DNA of 64,000 nt from Peptococcaceae bacterium CEB3 (GCA_001029295.1 LDXJ01000063.1:372001-436000), one strand, 5' to 3'; numbered from the stretch's first letter, positions 7,411 to 16,149 are shown. Numbers and translations are program-made. Notes: generated by a model not told the origin, from the sequence alone.

Positions 7411-9324
7411 TCAATTGAGGCCTAAGCCTTTTCTCTTGGCCAGAATGTGGGCCTCGATATTCCCGGCCACTTCTTCCGGATCATCTCCCAAGGCGATCTT
7501 TCCGCCGGTCAGTCCCTCGACATCTTCGGTCAGGAGTTTCACCAGTTGGGGAGCTCCGGTGACAAAAGGGGTGGGAGACAGGTGGGTGTAGGCGCCGTAG
7601 GCGACGGCGAAGACCCCATCAATCGTGGCTTTTTGCTCCATCCATTCAGGAGCGGTGACGGCGATGGGCAGTTGGGGGATGTCCACATCCAGGTGGTCGG
7701 CGAGGGCCGTGACCAGCATGGAGATCCGGCCGGTGTCGGTGCAGGTGCCGAAGCTGAGGACAGGGGGAACCTTCAAGGCCCGGCAGACTTCGCTCAGACC
7801 CGGCCCGGCTTGGTTAACGGCTTCCGGGCCGCAGAGGCCGGCCACTTCCAGGGCGTGGTTGCCGCAGCCGCCTGACACCACCAGAATATCCTTTTCTATG
7901 AGTCGCCGGGTCAGGTTGACGGTATTCCAGTCTTGGGGCCCATTGCGCAGGGTGGAACAGTTAACCAGGGCTACGACTCCTTTAATTTTGCCGGCGGTGA
8001 TCACGTCGACTAAGGGATCGAGTTTGTTGCCCAGCGCTGCCAGGACGGCCTCAGTGGAAAAACCGGCGACGGCTTTTTGGGTGTGACGGGGAACTTGGGG
8101 GGTGACGCTGTTTCTCCGCTTTTTAAAATTTTCTATGGCTAAATCGATCAGGCGGTCCGCCATGGTGTTGACTTGGGAGGGGTCATAAGGAATCTTGTGC
8201 CGGAGGCCGGGCAGGTCTATGATCGTGCTGATGGCCACCAACGCAGCCTGGTATTTCTCCGCGTACATGTCGATGGCCGGAGGTGAGCAGTTCTCTTCCA
8301 TGGCCAGGACGTCCACGGTGCCCGTGGCCAGGAGGGGCTCGATGGCAAGCCAGTTTCCGGTGAGGCCGGTGAAGACATCGTCCACCGCAAAACGCTGGAG
8401 AAGCTCCTGGCCGGTTTCGATCGAGCCCACGACGTGCAGGCCCTTGGCTCCGGCGGCTCGGGCGCGCTGTTGGACCTGAGGATCTTTGGCTTTCTCGATT
8501 GTAAAGGCGCCGGCCCAGGGCTGGTGGCCGTTGAAAACGATGTTGACATAATCCGGATCCATGATGCCCAGGTCGACATTGACTTCATGGGGTGCCGGCG
8601 TGCCGAAAAGGATGTCCTGAACCATTTCCAGACCGATTTGGCTGTTGTAAATGGTGGCCAGGCCGAGGCGCAAAGCTTTGAGGGCCAGGGAGGCGTGGTT
8701 GCCGTCCACATTGGTCAGACAGCTGGCGACGCAGTTTTGTTCTTCATGTACCGTTCCGGCGGGATAGATGTTTAAATTCCGCCAGACCGGTATTCTTTTT
8801 TTGGGTGCAAAAGTTTCTACCATGAGATTCGGTTCGTCGACTCCGATGTTCATTTGGGCGTTCAGCAGATCGGCCAACTGCACGGCCAGGCGGTTGATGT
8901 CCTGATCCGGGGCGATGCCCAGCTTTCCGCAGAGCCAGCGCAGTTTGTTCACATCTTTGATCTGAAATGGGGTCTTGCCTTCCCCGGTGGCCTTGAGGGT
9001 GCGGAAGGCTTCGTAAGCGTGATGGCTGTAGGTGCCCGCGCCCATGATGTTTTGCAAGAGGAGTTTGCGCATGGCCATAGCGTCCGGTCCGATGCCGCAA
9101 ACTCCTTTGTCCTGTGCGCCTTTGAGGTTGAGGCGGCAGGGTCCGTTCGAGCATTGCTGACAGCTCAAGCCTTCCAGGCAGAACTTGCAGCGGATCTTTT
9201 CCATGGACGCATAGCGATCAAAGACATTGGACATTCCGTCGGCCCGGATCCTGACCAACATTTCCTCGATCGAATCATGATAACTGACTCGTCCCTCGGT
9301 TTTTTCCCGGATAGTTTCACTCAT
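7411..9324 (-). CDS. cooS: Divergent anaerobic carbon-monoxide-dehydrogenase-like protein (CooS family)
   Basis: 637-residue Ni-CODH-fold protein. Cysteines at 46, 49, 55, 58, 63 and 76 (RCKFCLEGLSCQQCSNGPC) serve the B and D clusters; the D-cluster pair is CX2C rather than the usual CX7C. Compared from memory with Carboxydothermus CooS-II, the active-site ligands appear as His267, Cys346, Cys456, Cys487 and Cys528, with the catalytic Lys as Lys565. However the segment corresponding to GICCTG, which holds the bridging C-cluster Cys295, reads GSIETG, so Glu303 replaces that cysteine. No cooF, cooC, hydrogenase or acs genes are nearby. It may be a redox enzyme with an altered cluster rather than a true CODH. 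The ATG at 9324 is preceded by GGAG; the upstream in-frame ATG at 9363 has no site. Confidence 0.9.
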   Translation of the reverse strand: MSETIREKTEGRVSYHDSIEEMLVRIRADGMSNVFDRYASMEKIRCKFCLEGLSCQQCSNGPCRLNLKGAQDKGVCGIGPDAMAMRKLLLQNIMGAGTYSHHAYEAFRTLKATGEGKTPFQIKDVNKLRWLCGKLGIAPDQDINRLAVQLADLLNAQMNIGVDEPNLMVETFAPKKRIPVWRNLNIYPAGTVHEEQNCVASCLTNVDGNHASLALKALRLGLATIYNSQIGLEMVQDILFGTPAPHEVNVDLGIMDPDYVNIVFNGHQPWAGAFTIEKAKDPQVQQRARAAGAKGLHVVGSIETGQELLQRFAVDDVFTGLTGNWLAIEPLLATGTVDVLAMEENCSPPAIDMYAEKYQAALVAISTIIDLPGLRHKIPYDPSQVNTMADRLIDLAIENFKKRRNSVTPQVPRHTQKAVAGFSTEAVLAALGNKLDPLVDVITAGKIKGVVALVNCSTLRNGPQDWNTVNLTRRLIEKDILVVSGGCGNHALEVAGLCGPEAVNQAGPGLSEVCRALKVPPVLSFGTCTDTGRISMLVTALADHLDVDIPQLPIAVTAPEWMEQKATIDGVFAVAYGAYTHLSPTPFVTGAPQLVKLLTEDVEGLTGGKIALGDDPEEVAGNIEAHILAKRKGLGLN

Positions 9325-9722
9325 GACTGATAGTTCACTCCTTGCGTCATAGGACTCAGGCACTCACAGACTACCTTCTGATTGGTCGTGATGAGCCGAG
9401 AAAGAATTGAGAGCCATACTGAGTCTTGGAAGAAAGTTTGTGCATTTACACGGGGTCCTATGCACGTAGACCGCTTGGCTGCATCCGGTTTCCCTGATCT
9501 GGGTACGTAAGGGGGCCGGCGTTTTCTTCCGGAATTCTTTCGGCGTATTTTTGCCGGCCCAATTTTGGCGGGATTTCCGCCGAGTTTGGGCTCTGCGACC
9601 GAGGGAATGGCCCGAGAGTTTAGAATCACCTATTATGGGAAAGACTAGCAACTGCCCGGAAAAGGCCGAAAAAAGGCCACGGCAAGGGCGGGCTTCAGTC
9701 TGTATTTTAAGAGGTGATTTTT
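9325..9722. other. Intergenic region between divergent cooS and sleB-like genes
   Basis: About 400 bp without a convincing gene. It must hold both promoters. A small GGCGG-GATTT-CCGCC hairpin lies near 9575-9590 and GGCCG-rich inverted sequences near 9510-9560. I see no clean sigma-A promoter, riboswitch or RNA gene here. Confidence 0.4.
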
Positions 9723-10733
9723 TTGCCACACCGACGAAGTCGGAAATCCGCGGCGGCGTTCCTGTGCGGGGTGATCGTTTTGTTTTTACTCCAGACTGCC
9801 GTTTACCCGGCCCAGGGACAGGAGTGTGCGGGAAGCGGGTCCGGCGGCTTGCCGCCACAAGGAAAGACAGCGAACGGGAACTGTCCGGCGGGGACGGGTC
9901 CGGTTCTGCTTAAGCTAGGCAGTTCAGGGCCGGTGCACCGGGTGACCGTGCGCCGGGGGGAGACCATCTGGAGTCTGGCCCAGGAGTATGGGACGACAGT
10001 GAAGGAGATGGATGCTTTAAACGGGCTGTGCGAGCCGAATGAGATTGAGGCGGGACAGACGCTGTGGGTTCCCGTGTATGCCGAGTCGTTCGACCCGTCT
10101 GTGGGCAAAGTGCAGGTGGTCAACGTCTGGGTGGCAGACAAAACCACAAGCGCTAAGGCTGCGGCCTCAACCGCGCCAGGGGTTGTGACTGCCGGTATTA
10201 CGGCCAAAGGCGGGGATCAACGGCAGCCGGCAGCCGGAAATTCCGGGAAAGAGCAGGTTTCAGGCCCCGGACCGGGTCAACCGGGCGTTAAATCCGGGAG
10301 CGGCGGGGCGATCAATCTTTTGACTTTAACGGCGCAAAGTTCAATTCCCGTCTCACGCGGGGAAGGCGAAACGACCTACAGTCAGTCGGATGTCGAACTG
10401 TTGGCGAGGGTGATCTATGCGGAGGCCCGGGGGGAAGATTTTGAAGGGCAGGTGGCGGTGGGAGCCGTAGTGCTGAATCGCCTCAAAGACCCGCACTTTC
10501 CCAAGACGATTCGGGGTGTGATCTTTCAGCCGGGGGCTTTTACCTCGGTAGCCGATCACCAGATTCTTCTTAAACCGGACGCCATGGCTTACAAAGCGGC
10601 TGAGGCCGCGCTGGCCGGGGAGGACCCCACGCATGGGGCACTCTATTACTACAATCCCAGGTTGGCGACGGATCGCTGGATCAAAACCAGGCCGGTCATT
10701 ACACAAATCGGAAACCACGTCTTCAGCATTTGA
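9723..10733 (+). CDS. LysM and SleB-type cell-wall hydrolase (spore cortex lytic family)
   Basis: Exported wall hydrolase. A signal sequence (SAAAFLCGVIVLFLLQTAVY) precedes a LysM peptidoglycan-binding domain (HRVTVRRGETIWSLAQEYG to AGQTLWVPV). A low-complexity linker then leads to the Hydrolase_2/SleB domain (ELLARVIYAEARGE to TQIGNHVF) with its conserved acidic YAEARGE motif. Relatives cleave cortex or vegetative peptidoglycan. The start is probably the TTG at 9723, 6 bases after AGAGGTGA; a GTG at 9714 lies inside that site. A long terminator follows at 10802. Confidence 0.88.
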   Translation: MPHRRSRKSAAAFLCGVIVLFLLQTAVYPAQGQECAGSGSGGLPPQGKTANGNCPAGTGPVLLKLGSSGPVHRVTVRRGETIWSLAQEYGTTVKEMDALNGLCEPNEIEAGQTLWVPVYAESFDPSVGKVQVVNVWVADKTTSAKAAASTAPGVVTAGITAKGGDQRQPAAGNSGKEQVSGPGPGQPGVKSGSGGAINLLTLTAQSSIPVSRGEGETTYSQSDVELLARVIYAEARGEDFEGQVAVGAVVLNRLKDPHFPKTIRGVIFQPGAFTSVADHQILLKPDAMAYKAAEAALAGEDPTHGALYYYNPRLATDRWIKTRPVITQIGNHVFSI

Positions 10734-10801
10734 ACGGAATATGAAAAGGTTGCTTGCATGGGGCCTCGATGGAGGTTAGCGTGCGTTAGCGTGCAGTGAA
10801 G

Positions 10802-10844
10802 AAACCCGTTTTTCCCCGGATTTGGGGGGGAAGACGGGTTTTAA
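10802..10844 (+). terminator. Strong stem-loop terminator after the SleB-like gene
   Basis: AAACCCGTTTTTCCCC pairs with GGGGAAGACGGGTTT (one mismatch) and ends in TTTT. Just upstream is a direct repeat of GTTAGCGTGC. Confidence 0.75.
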
Positions 10845-10987
10845 GGTGTGGGCTGATGCTTTATGGTGTAGGCCGAACGAGTCCGCGTGGCCGGATCGCC
10901 TGGTTGAACTTTTGGGGATCTTTAACATACTTTATAACAAGAGGTTTTTGGTCCGGGGGCTTTACCGGTCAGAAAGAAGGGAAGCAC

Positions 10988-12376
10988 ATGAAATTTGGCC
11001 GACAGGGGTCCAACGAGGCAAACCCTTTCATGGGGCAGCCGGGATTTCCGGCACAGCCGCCCGCAGCGCCTCCGGGTATGGGCCAGTCACCCGGGGCCAT
11101 TCGCAATACTTTAGGATCAGGTTTAAAGGGCAGTGGTTTTTTCCAGAAAGACGGGCAGATTCGGAACCTGCGGGGAGGATTCATCGGGACGAAAAGAACG
11201 GAGCCCGGGCAGGGTTATCAGGGTGGATCGTCTCAGGGTTACCCTGCTCAGGGTTATCCATCTCAGGGTTACCCTGCTCAAGGTTATCCATCTCAAGGTT
11301 ATCCATCTCAAGGTTATCCATCTCAAGGTTATCCATCTCAAGGTTATCCATCTCAGGGTTATCCATCTCAGGGTTATCCATCTCAGGGTTATCCGTCTCA
11401 GGGTTATCCGCCTCAGGGTTATCCGTCTCAGGGTTACCCTCCTCAAAGTTATCCCCCTCAAGTGTCTCAAGGATATCCCGCTCCGGGATCCGCCGGGCCC
11501 TTGACGGGGAACCCGCAGGAAGGCAACCCGGGGGGGCCGGCCAATTGGCAGGGAACAAACACATCGTCGGGAAGTGGCAAGATGGGAAAAGGACCGTTTT
11601 CATTTTTAAGCAGCGGCGGAGGATTTGGGGGGATGCCCCAGATGCGCCAACTGGTTCTCCAGGCGGCGGGTGAAGGGATCATGGGAAATGGCGTGGCGAC
11701 CATCTCTCCGGATAATACCTTTCTTATGGTGGCCAATCTGCCTCCGCCCAACGTTTTTCAGACCGGAGGTTCACCAGGGGGCAAAGGGCCGGTCTATGCC
11801 ACCTATCTGGTGGACAAGAAAGGGCAGACGGGGTTTTTGGCCGGGGTTATGGCACCGGTGGGAAACGGAGTATATCGCGCCCAGTTCAACAGCCCGGTTC
11901 CGTTGGCCCCCTATGAGCGCGTGGTGGTTTCTGTCGAAAACCCGCAGTATTTGGGCCAGGCACCCCGCGGACCCATCATACTCAAAGTCCAGGAGGCGAC
12001 GGGACCCGCGGCTTTCGTAAAACCTTTCAAAAGTGCCGCCGGTTCGCTTTGGGGTAAGATTAGCGGGCTGTTCGGGGGCGGTGCCAAAGTACCGGTTCCC
12101 GGGCCGGAAACGTACGTGCCGGAAGCAGTCGTCTCTCCGGTGCCGGAAGCTTTGCCCGTGGGTCCCGGTGCTGTGTTGGGAGCGGGCGCCGCTGCCGGAG
12201 CAGGTGCTTTGGCGGGTGCCGCTGCCGGTGTGCCGATGGGTGCCGGGATCGCGGCCGCTGCGGATAACGGCCCTCCGGCAGGGGGCGATGGGTCGTCGGG
12301 TGCCGGGGAAGGAACGGCACCGCCGGGATTTCCGCCCCCGGGATATTACCCGCCCCGGCCCGCCGGAACCAAGTGA
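10988..12376 (+). CDS. GYPSQ-repeat protein of unknown function
   Basis: Unrecognised 462-residue protein. The order is: Pro/Gly-rich head; 15 tandem pentapeptides of the type GYPSQ/GYPAQ/GYPPQ (residues about 82-156); a Gly/Ser linker; a compact beta-rich domain (about 215-345, with VATISPDNTFLMVANLPPP and YLVDKKGQTGFLAG); and an Ala/Gly/Pro-rich tail ending in PPGYYPPRPAGTK. There is no signal peptide or membrane helix. Tyr/Pro/Gln/Gly repeats of this kind occur in sticky or phase-separating surface and coat proteins, so a spore-coat or envelope role is possible but unproven. The ATG at 10988 has AGAAGGGAAG before it; earlier in-frame codons are not preceded by a site. Confidence 0.8.
   Translation: MKFGRQGSNEANPFMGQPGFPAQPPAAPPGMGQSPGAIRNTLGSGLKGSGFFQKDGQIRNLRGGFIGTKRTEPGQGYQGGSSQGYPAQGYPSQGYPAQGYPSQGYPSQGYPSQGYPSQGYPSQGYPSQGYPSQGYPSQGYPPQGYPSQGYPPQSYPPQVSQGYPAPGSAGPLTGNPQEGNPGGPANWQGTNTSSGSGKMGKGPFSFLSSGGGFGGMPQMRQLVLQAAGEGIMGNGVATISPDNTFLMVANLPPPNVFQTGGSPGGKGPVYATYLVDKKGQTGFLAGVMAPVGNGVYRAQFNSPVPLAPYERVVVSVENPQYLGQAPRGPIILKVQEATGPAAFVKPFKSAAGSLWGKISGLFGGGAKVPVPGPETYVPEAVVSPVPEALPVGPGAVLGAGAAAGAGALAGAAAGVPMGAGIAAAADNGPPAGGDGSSGAGEGTAPPGFPPPGYYPPRPAGTK
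11231..11455 (+). repeat. 15 tandem copies of a 15-bp unit inside the GYPSQ gene
   Basis: The unit is TCTCARGGTTATCCA with small variants (GCT or CCT at the first codon, CCC/CCG/CCT at the Pro codon). Units around 11291-11350 are identical including silent positions, which points to recent expansion by slippage or unequal recombination. The 15-bp period keeps the frame. Confidence 0.97.
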
Positions 12377-12387
12377 AATGCCTAAAG

Positions 12388-12425
12388 AAAAAGAGATGGC
12401 TCAGGTGTGTGAGCCATCTCTTTTT
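12388..12425. terminator. Bidirectional terminator between convergent genes
   Basis: AAAAAGAGATGGCTCA and TGAGCCATCTCTTTTT form a perfect long stem with a six-base loop, serving the GYPSQ gene on the plus strand and the ylbF-like gene on the minus strand. Confidence 0.93.
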
Positions 12426-12449
12426 GGTGTCAAGGCGCGAGCGGTGCGT

Positions 12450-12926
12450 CTAGCCGGGAAGCTTGAAACCGGGCGGAAGTTTGAAGTCGGACGGGACATC
12501 CATTGCCGGCATTTTGTGTCCGCCCGCGATGTTATCGAGGAGGTGCTGGGCGGCATTTTTCAACTCTTCGGGTAAGGGAAGATCTTGGGCGCTGGGCATG
12601 CCGTGAATGGCCGTGGTCAGGGTCAGATTAACCATGGCCATCATCTTTTCGTATTTTTGTTGTTGGGAAAAGAACGATTTTATCAGCGGGTATTTGTTCA
12701 TAAGACGAATCTTGAGATCGATGAGAGCCAAGGCTTCTTTTTCCGGAACCACTTTGCTGATCATTTGGGTGGCCACCAGTTGCTTTTCTTTTTCCTGGTA
12801 CTTGGCGAAAGCCTCCCGGGTTTCGGGATCGGCAAGAATGGCGGCCTCCGCCGCTTTTATGCTCTGGATTTCCGGCGTTTGGGCCAAGGCTTCACCCAAT
12901 TCCCTGGCTTTGTCAATGTAGCTCAT
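12450..12926 (-). CDS. YlbF/YmcA-family regulator
   Basis: 158-residue helical protein of the Com_YlbF family (start MSYIDKARELGEALAQTPEI, then ADPETREAFAKYQEKEKQL). In Bacillus the YlbF-YmcA-YaaT complex influences RNase Y and the sporulation phosphorelay. This one has a longer C-terminal tail (about residues 110-158, ending PSDFKLPPGFKLPG) than the Bacillus proteins, as far as I recall. GGGAGGTG lies 8 bases before the ATG. It ends at the shared terminator with the GYPSQ gene. Confidence 0.85.
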   Translation of the reverse strand: MSYIDKARELGEALAQTPEIQSIKAAEAAILADPETREAFAKYQEKEKQLVATQMISKVVPEKEALALIDLKIRLMNKYPLIKSFFSQQQKYEKMMAMVNLTLTTAIHGMPSAQDLPLPEELKNAAQHLLDNIAGGHKMPAMDVPSDFKLPPGFKLPG

Positions 12927-12994
12927 TCTTGGGGCACCTCCCTTTTTTCCTTAGTTTTAACCTATGCGGAAAAGAGCCGAGAGGTGCGGTCTTC

Positions 12995-13036
12995 AGAGGT
13001 CAGAGGTCAGAAGCCGGAAGTCAGAAACCGGAGGTC
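12995..13036 (+). repeat. Heptamer array, consensus RGARGTC
   Basis: Six consecutive 7-bp units in perfect phase: AGAGGTC, AGAGGTC, AGAAGCC, GGAAGTC, AGAAACC, GGAGGTC. It lies in the gap between the ylbF-like gene and the 3' end of the ZIP gene. It is purine-rich on the plus strand, like the other arrays in this window. Confidence 0.85.
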
Positions 13037-13064
13037 GGGTAGGGAGCGGGGGCAGTGAGCAGGA

Positions 13065-13805
13065 TCAGTGGGGATAAAAAACGCTAATAAGGGAAAATAC
13101 GAGATACCCCAGGGTTAAGCCCAGGAGGGCATAGTGGGGATGACGCTCGCGTGCCAGCGGCCACATTTCACCCACGACCAAGAAGGCCATGGCTCCGGCG
13201 GCCAAGGCCAGGAAAAAAGCGAGGGAGTTTTGCACGGCGGCGAGGGCGAACAGCCCGACTACGGCACCCAAAGGCGTAAAGACGGCAATTCCGATGTTGA
13301 GAAGGAGGATTTTCCAGGGGCGGATGTCTGCCATCTTCAGGGGAGTGGCGGTAGCCATCCCTTCCGGCAGGTTGTGCAGAGTGATGGCGAAAGCGATGAG
13401 AAGCCCCAGGTCGTGCGAAGTTTCCCGGCCCACCGCGATAGCCATTCCTTCGGGTAAGTCGTGCAGGGCGATTCCGGCGGCGACCAGGAGGCCTACGCGC
13501 TTGAGTCTTTGCCGCCGGGTTAAGGGAAGAGCGCCGGAAGGGGTATTGAGGCGTCGGTCCGCCAAGTACATGAAGAAGAGGCCCACGATGAGACCGGCTG
13601 CCATTTGGCTCGGGGGTCCGATCTTCCAGGCTGTGGGCAGAAGATCGACGGTGACCACCGAGAGCATTACCCCGCCGGCGCCGGCCAGCAGGGTGGCTAA
13701 GGTTTTTTCCTGGGGGTGTCCGAAGAGGAGGACCAGCACACTGCCCAGGGTTGTGGCAAGCCCCGCGACGGTGCTGATCCAGAGGATTCCGCCGAGATTA
13801 GCCAT
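13065..13805 (-). CDS. ZIP-family divalent metal transporter
   Basis: 246-residue polytopic membrane protein with about eight hydrophobic segments. The metal-binding helix pair of the ZIP family is clear: IALHDLPEGMAIAVG (about residue 116) and TLHNLPEGMATA (about 142), both of the H-x-x-PEG type. It is likely to import Zn, Fe or Mn. GGAGGAG precedes the ATG. It stands alone, divergent from spoIIR. Confidence 0.92.
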   Translation of the reverse strand: MANLGGILWISTVAGLATTLGSVLVLLFGHPQEKTLATLLAGAGGVMLSVVTVDLLPTAWKIGPPSQMAAGLIVGLFFMYLADRRLNTPSGALPLTRRQRLKRVGLLVAAGIALHDLPEGMAIAVGRETSHDLGLLIAFAITLHNLPEGMATATPLKMADIRPWKILLLNIGIAVFTPLGAVVGLFALAAVQNSLAFFLALAAGAMAFLVVGEMWPLARERHPHYALLGLTLGYLVFSLISVFYPH

Positions 13806-13962
13806 AGGTGCTCTCCTCCTCCGGAGGGTCTATCTCTCCTCCAGGAAGTATATGGGGTTTCAGGAGGGGGGAGAACCGCATTTAAGAGAAATAATTCGGC
13901 AGCTTGTGCCGAGGGAGCGTATGACGGGTTTGTGTTTAAAAGAACATATAAAGGGCAAAACT

Positions 13963-14006
13963 GTCATCAAGGAGTCATCAAGGAGTCATCAGGGAGTCAG
14001 CGAGTG
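13963..14006 (+). repeat. Four tandem 11-bp units upstream of spoIIR
   Basis: GTCATCAAGGA, GTCATCAAGGA, GTCATCAGGGA, then a degenerate GTCAGCGAGTG. It sits 57 bp before the spoIIR start. One turn of DNA per unit would place copies on the same helix face, so protein binding is possible, but replication slippage explains it equally well. Confidence 0.8.
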
Positions 14007-14062
14007 AAGGGCCTAAGCTCTTGGAATTATAAGGGATTTTCAGAGGAAGAAGGAGAAACGCG

Positions 14063-15235
14063 ATGGAGAGGGCAATAAGGTGCGGACGAAAAAATCCCGC
14101 CGGAACAAAGGGAGCGAAAGGGAACAGAGTTCAGGGCGGACGTTCGTTAGGTCTGAAGGTCTTGGGCATTGTTTTAGCCCTGGTTTTATGCGGGAGCGTG
14201 CTCCGGGCGCTGCGGGTCCCGGCTCGCGTAACCGAGGTGCCGGAGGCCCAGGCCGCGGAGTTTAATCGCTTGGAGCAGCAGGTTAAAACACTTTCGGCGG
14301 ATGAAATGATTCGGTTTCATGTGGTTGCCAACTCGGACAGTGACTATGATCAAGCCCTGAAAAGGGCTGTCCGGGACGCTATTTTAAAGAAGGTTGGACC
14401 GGAGTTGGCGAAGTCCCGTTCCCTGGCGGAATCCCGCGCCATGCTTGAACAGGCTCTGCCGGAAATGCGGGCTATTGCGGCGGGAGTGGTGAAGGCGTGG
14501 GGCAAAAACTACCCGGTCAAGGCGAAGTTCGGGCCGGCCGATTTTCCGACGAAATCTTATGGTTCGTTGGTTTTGCCGGCGGGCCGTTACCAAGCTGTCC
14601 GGATCATGATCGGGCGCGCGCAGGGTTCCAATTGGTGGTGTGTCCTGTTTCCTCCCTTATGTTTTGTCGACATTAACTACTCCACCGCGGTTCAGGTCGA
14701 CGGAAAGCCGGGTATTCCCATTAAACCGGAAAGTCCGGGGGTTGAGCGCAGTGTGAACAAAGCCCTCGCCAAGGAAAGATCCGGCGAGGGAAAGGCGGAT
14801 GGGCAGCGCAATTCAGCGGGAGAAGGAAGTGTGGCGGGACAGGGGACTACGGCGGGACAAGGAGATACGGCGGGACAAGGGAATACGGTAGGACAGGGGA
14901 GTGCGGCCACAGAGGGAGCGGAACCGGGGACCGGTGCAGAGTACGCCGCCGGGGCGCAGGGCGCAGCCGGGACGCGGGACGAGGCCGGAAGGCGGGACGC
15001 GGCCGACGGTCAGAACGTGTGGGAGGCCGAGCAAGCGCAAGGAGCAACTGCCTCGAGTGCGGCACAGGACGCTGCTGCAGGCGCGAAGTCAGATGCGCGG
15101 GGCACACAGGCGCCCGCGGGTTCGGTCGGTCCGTCCGGGGGGCAGGGCGTGCCGTCGCAAGGACGCCCCATCGTTAAGTTCTGGTTTTGGGAAATGTTCA
15201 AAAAGCTTTGCGTCAAAGTCCCAAAATTTCTTTAA
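14063..15235 (+). CDS. spoIIR: Stage II sporulation protein R (SpoIIR) with a long repetitive C-terminal extension
   Basis: Secreted forespore signal that triggers processing of pro-sigma-E by SpoIIGA in the mother cell. A signal/anchor helix (VLGIVLALVLCGSVLRAL) is followed by the SpoIIR core (DEMIRFHVVANSDSDYDQAL to GSNWWCVLFPPLCFVD). After residue ~215 comes an Ala/Gly/Gln-rich tail of about 150 residues that includes four 6-residue repeats of the AGQGxT type (18 bp, near 14835-14905). The family's typical C-terminus (here KFWFWEMFKKL) reappears only at the end, so the repeat region looks like an insertion. Its last 23 bp overlap the convergent LytTR gene. Confidence 0.92.
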   Translation: MERAIRCGRKNPAGTKGAKGNRVQGGRSLGLKVLGIVLALVLCGSVLRALRVPARVTEVPEAQAAEFNRLEQQVKTLSADEMIRFHVVANSDSDYDQALKRAVRDAILKKVGPELAKSRSLAESRAMLEQALPEMRAIAAGVVKAWGKNYPVKAKFGPADFPTKSYGSLVLPAGRYQAVRIMIGRAQGSNWWCVLFPPLCFVDINYSTAVQVDGKPGIPIKPESPGVERSVNKALAKERSGEGKADGQRNSAGEGSVAGQGTTAGQGDTAGQGNTVGQGSAATEGAEPGTGAEYAAGAQGAAGTRDEAGRRDAADGQNVWEAEQAQGATASSAAQDAAAGAKSDARGTQAPAGSVGPSGGQGVPSQGRPIVKFWFWEMFKKLCVKVPKFL

Positions 15236-15971
15236 GCTTTCGAGATTGGGTGCGGCTGACGGGAATTTCGCTCCGCTCGGCGTCGTCGACGACGACGGTG
15301 TAGGTCCCGTTAAAATAAGGAATCAGCTCACGCATGCGTTGAATGTTGACTAGGTAGCAGCGGTGGGAGCGGAAGAATTGGTTGGGATTTAAACGGCTCT
15401 CCAGGTCACGCAGGGTGAAGCGCGTCAGATAGGATTCCTTGTGGGTCTTGACGCAGACATTATCTTTGTCGGTGTAAATGTACACGATTTCGTCCGGGCG
15501 CAGGAGGATGGTTTTTCCCCGTTGATCGACTGGAATAACCTCCAGGGGTTTGGCGGGGGAACCGCTTTCATTCTTCGGTACGGTCTGATGGCTGGCCACC
15601 GCGGTTTTTTCTTTCTCCCGGACTTTCTCCAGCGCTTCATCCAAGCGTTTGGGACTTATGGGTTTTAGGAGATAATCCAGGGCGTGAACACTGAAGGCGT
15701 CAAAGGCGTATTCTTCATGCGCCGTCGTGAAAATGACCGCCGGCGAGTTGGGCTGATCCCTAAGCTGATGGGCCATTTCAATGCCGTTGATCCCCGGCAT
15801 GTCAATATCAAGAAAAATGACAGAGTACTCGACATTGTGAATAAGTTCCAGGGCTTCGATCGCATTGGCGGCCTCCCCGACGATTTGTACGTCCTCGAAG
15901 GCCTGAAGCAGATAGCGCAGTTCTTTGCGGGCCGGGGATTCATCATCGACGATTAGAGCGCGTAGTTTCAC
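15213..15971 (-). CDS. LytTR-family response regulator
   Basis: Receiver domain (VDDESPARKE; phosphoacceptor Asp in FLDIDMPG; Lys in LLKPIS) joined by a Ser/Pro linker to a LytTR DNA-binding domain (EIVYIYTDKDNVCVKT, FFRSHRCYLVN). Family members bind direct repeats and often control cell-surface or autolysis genes. No partner LytS-type kinase gene is adjacent. Translation starts at a GTG (15971) after GGAGAGGG. The 3' end overlaps spoIIR by 23 bp, tail to tail. Confidence 0.9.
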   Translation of the reverse strand: MKLRALIVDDESPARKELRYLLQAFEDVQIVGEAANAIEALELIHNVEYSVIFLDIDMPGINGIEMAHQLRDQPNSPAVIFTTAHEEYAFDAFSVHALDYLLKPISPKRLDEALEKVREKEKTAVASHQTVPKNESGSPAKPLEVIPVDQRGKTILLRPDEIVYIYTDKDNVCVKTHKESYLTRFTLRDLESRLNPNQFFRSHRCYLVNIQRMRELIPYFNGTYTVVVDDAERSEIPVSRTQSRKLKEILGL

Positions 15972-16149
15972 GTGACATCCCTCTCCTCATACTCCTTTTT
16001 CCTCTCTTCATACTATTTTGACATATGGGCGCGAAATCCTCTCGGCGGGGTAAAAACTCTGGGCAACACATGACTGTTTCTTTGGGTTGTACTAAATTCC
16101 GGGACAAAGCATATGATCCAGAAGAGGTTCACGTTAGGAGGCAGGATAA

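Noticed and set aside
11123-11603. Alternative-frame and antisense ORFs over the GYPSQ repeats (ITLRW and MDNPE types)
   Set aside because: By-products of the 15-bp period; the plus-strand GYPSQ frame has the start site, flanking domains and terminator.
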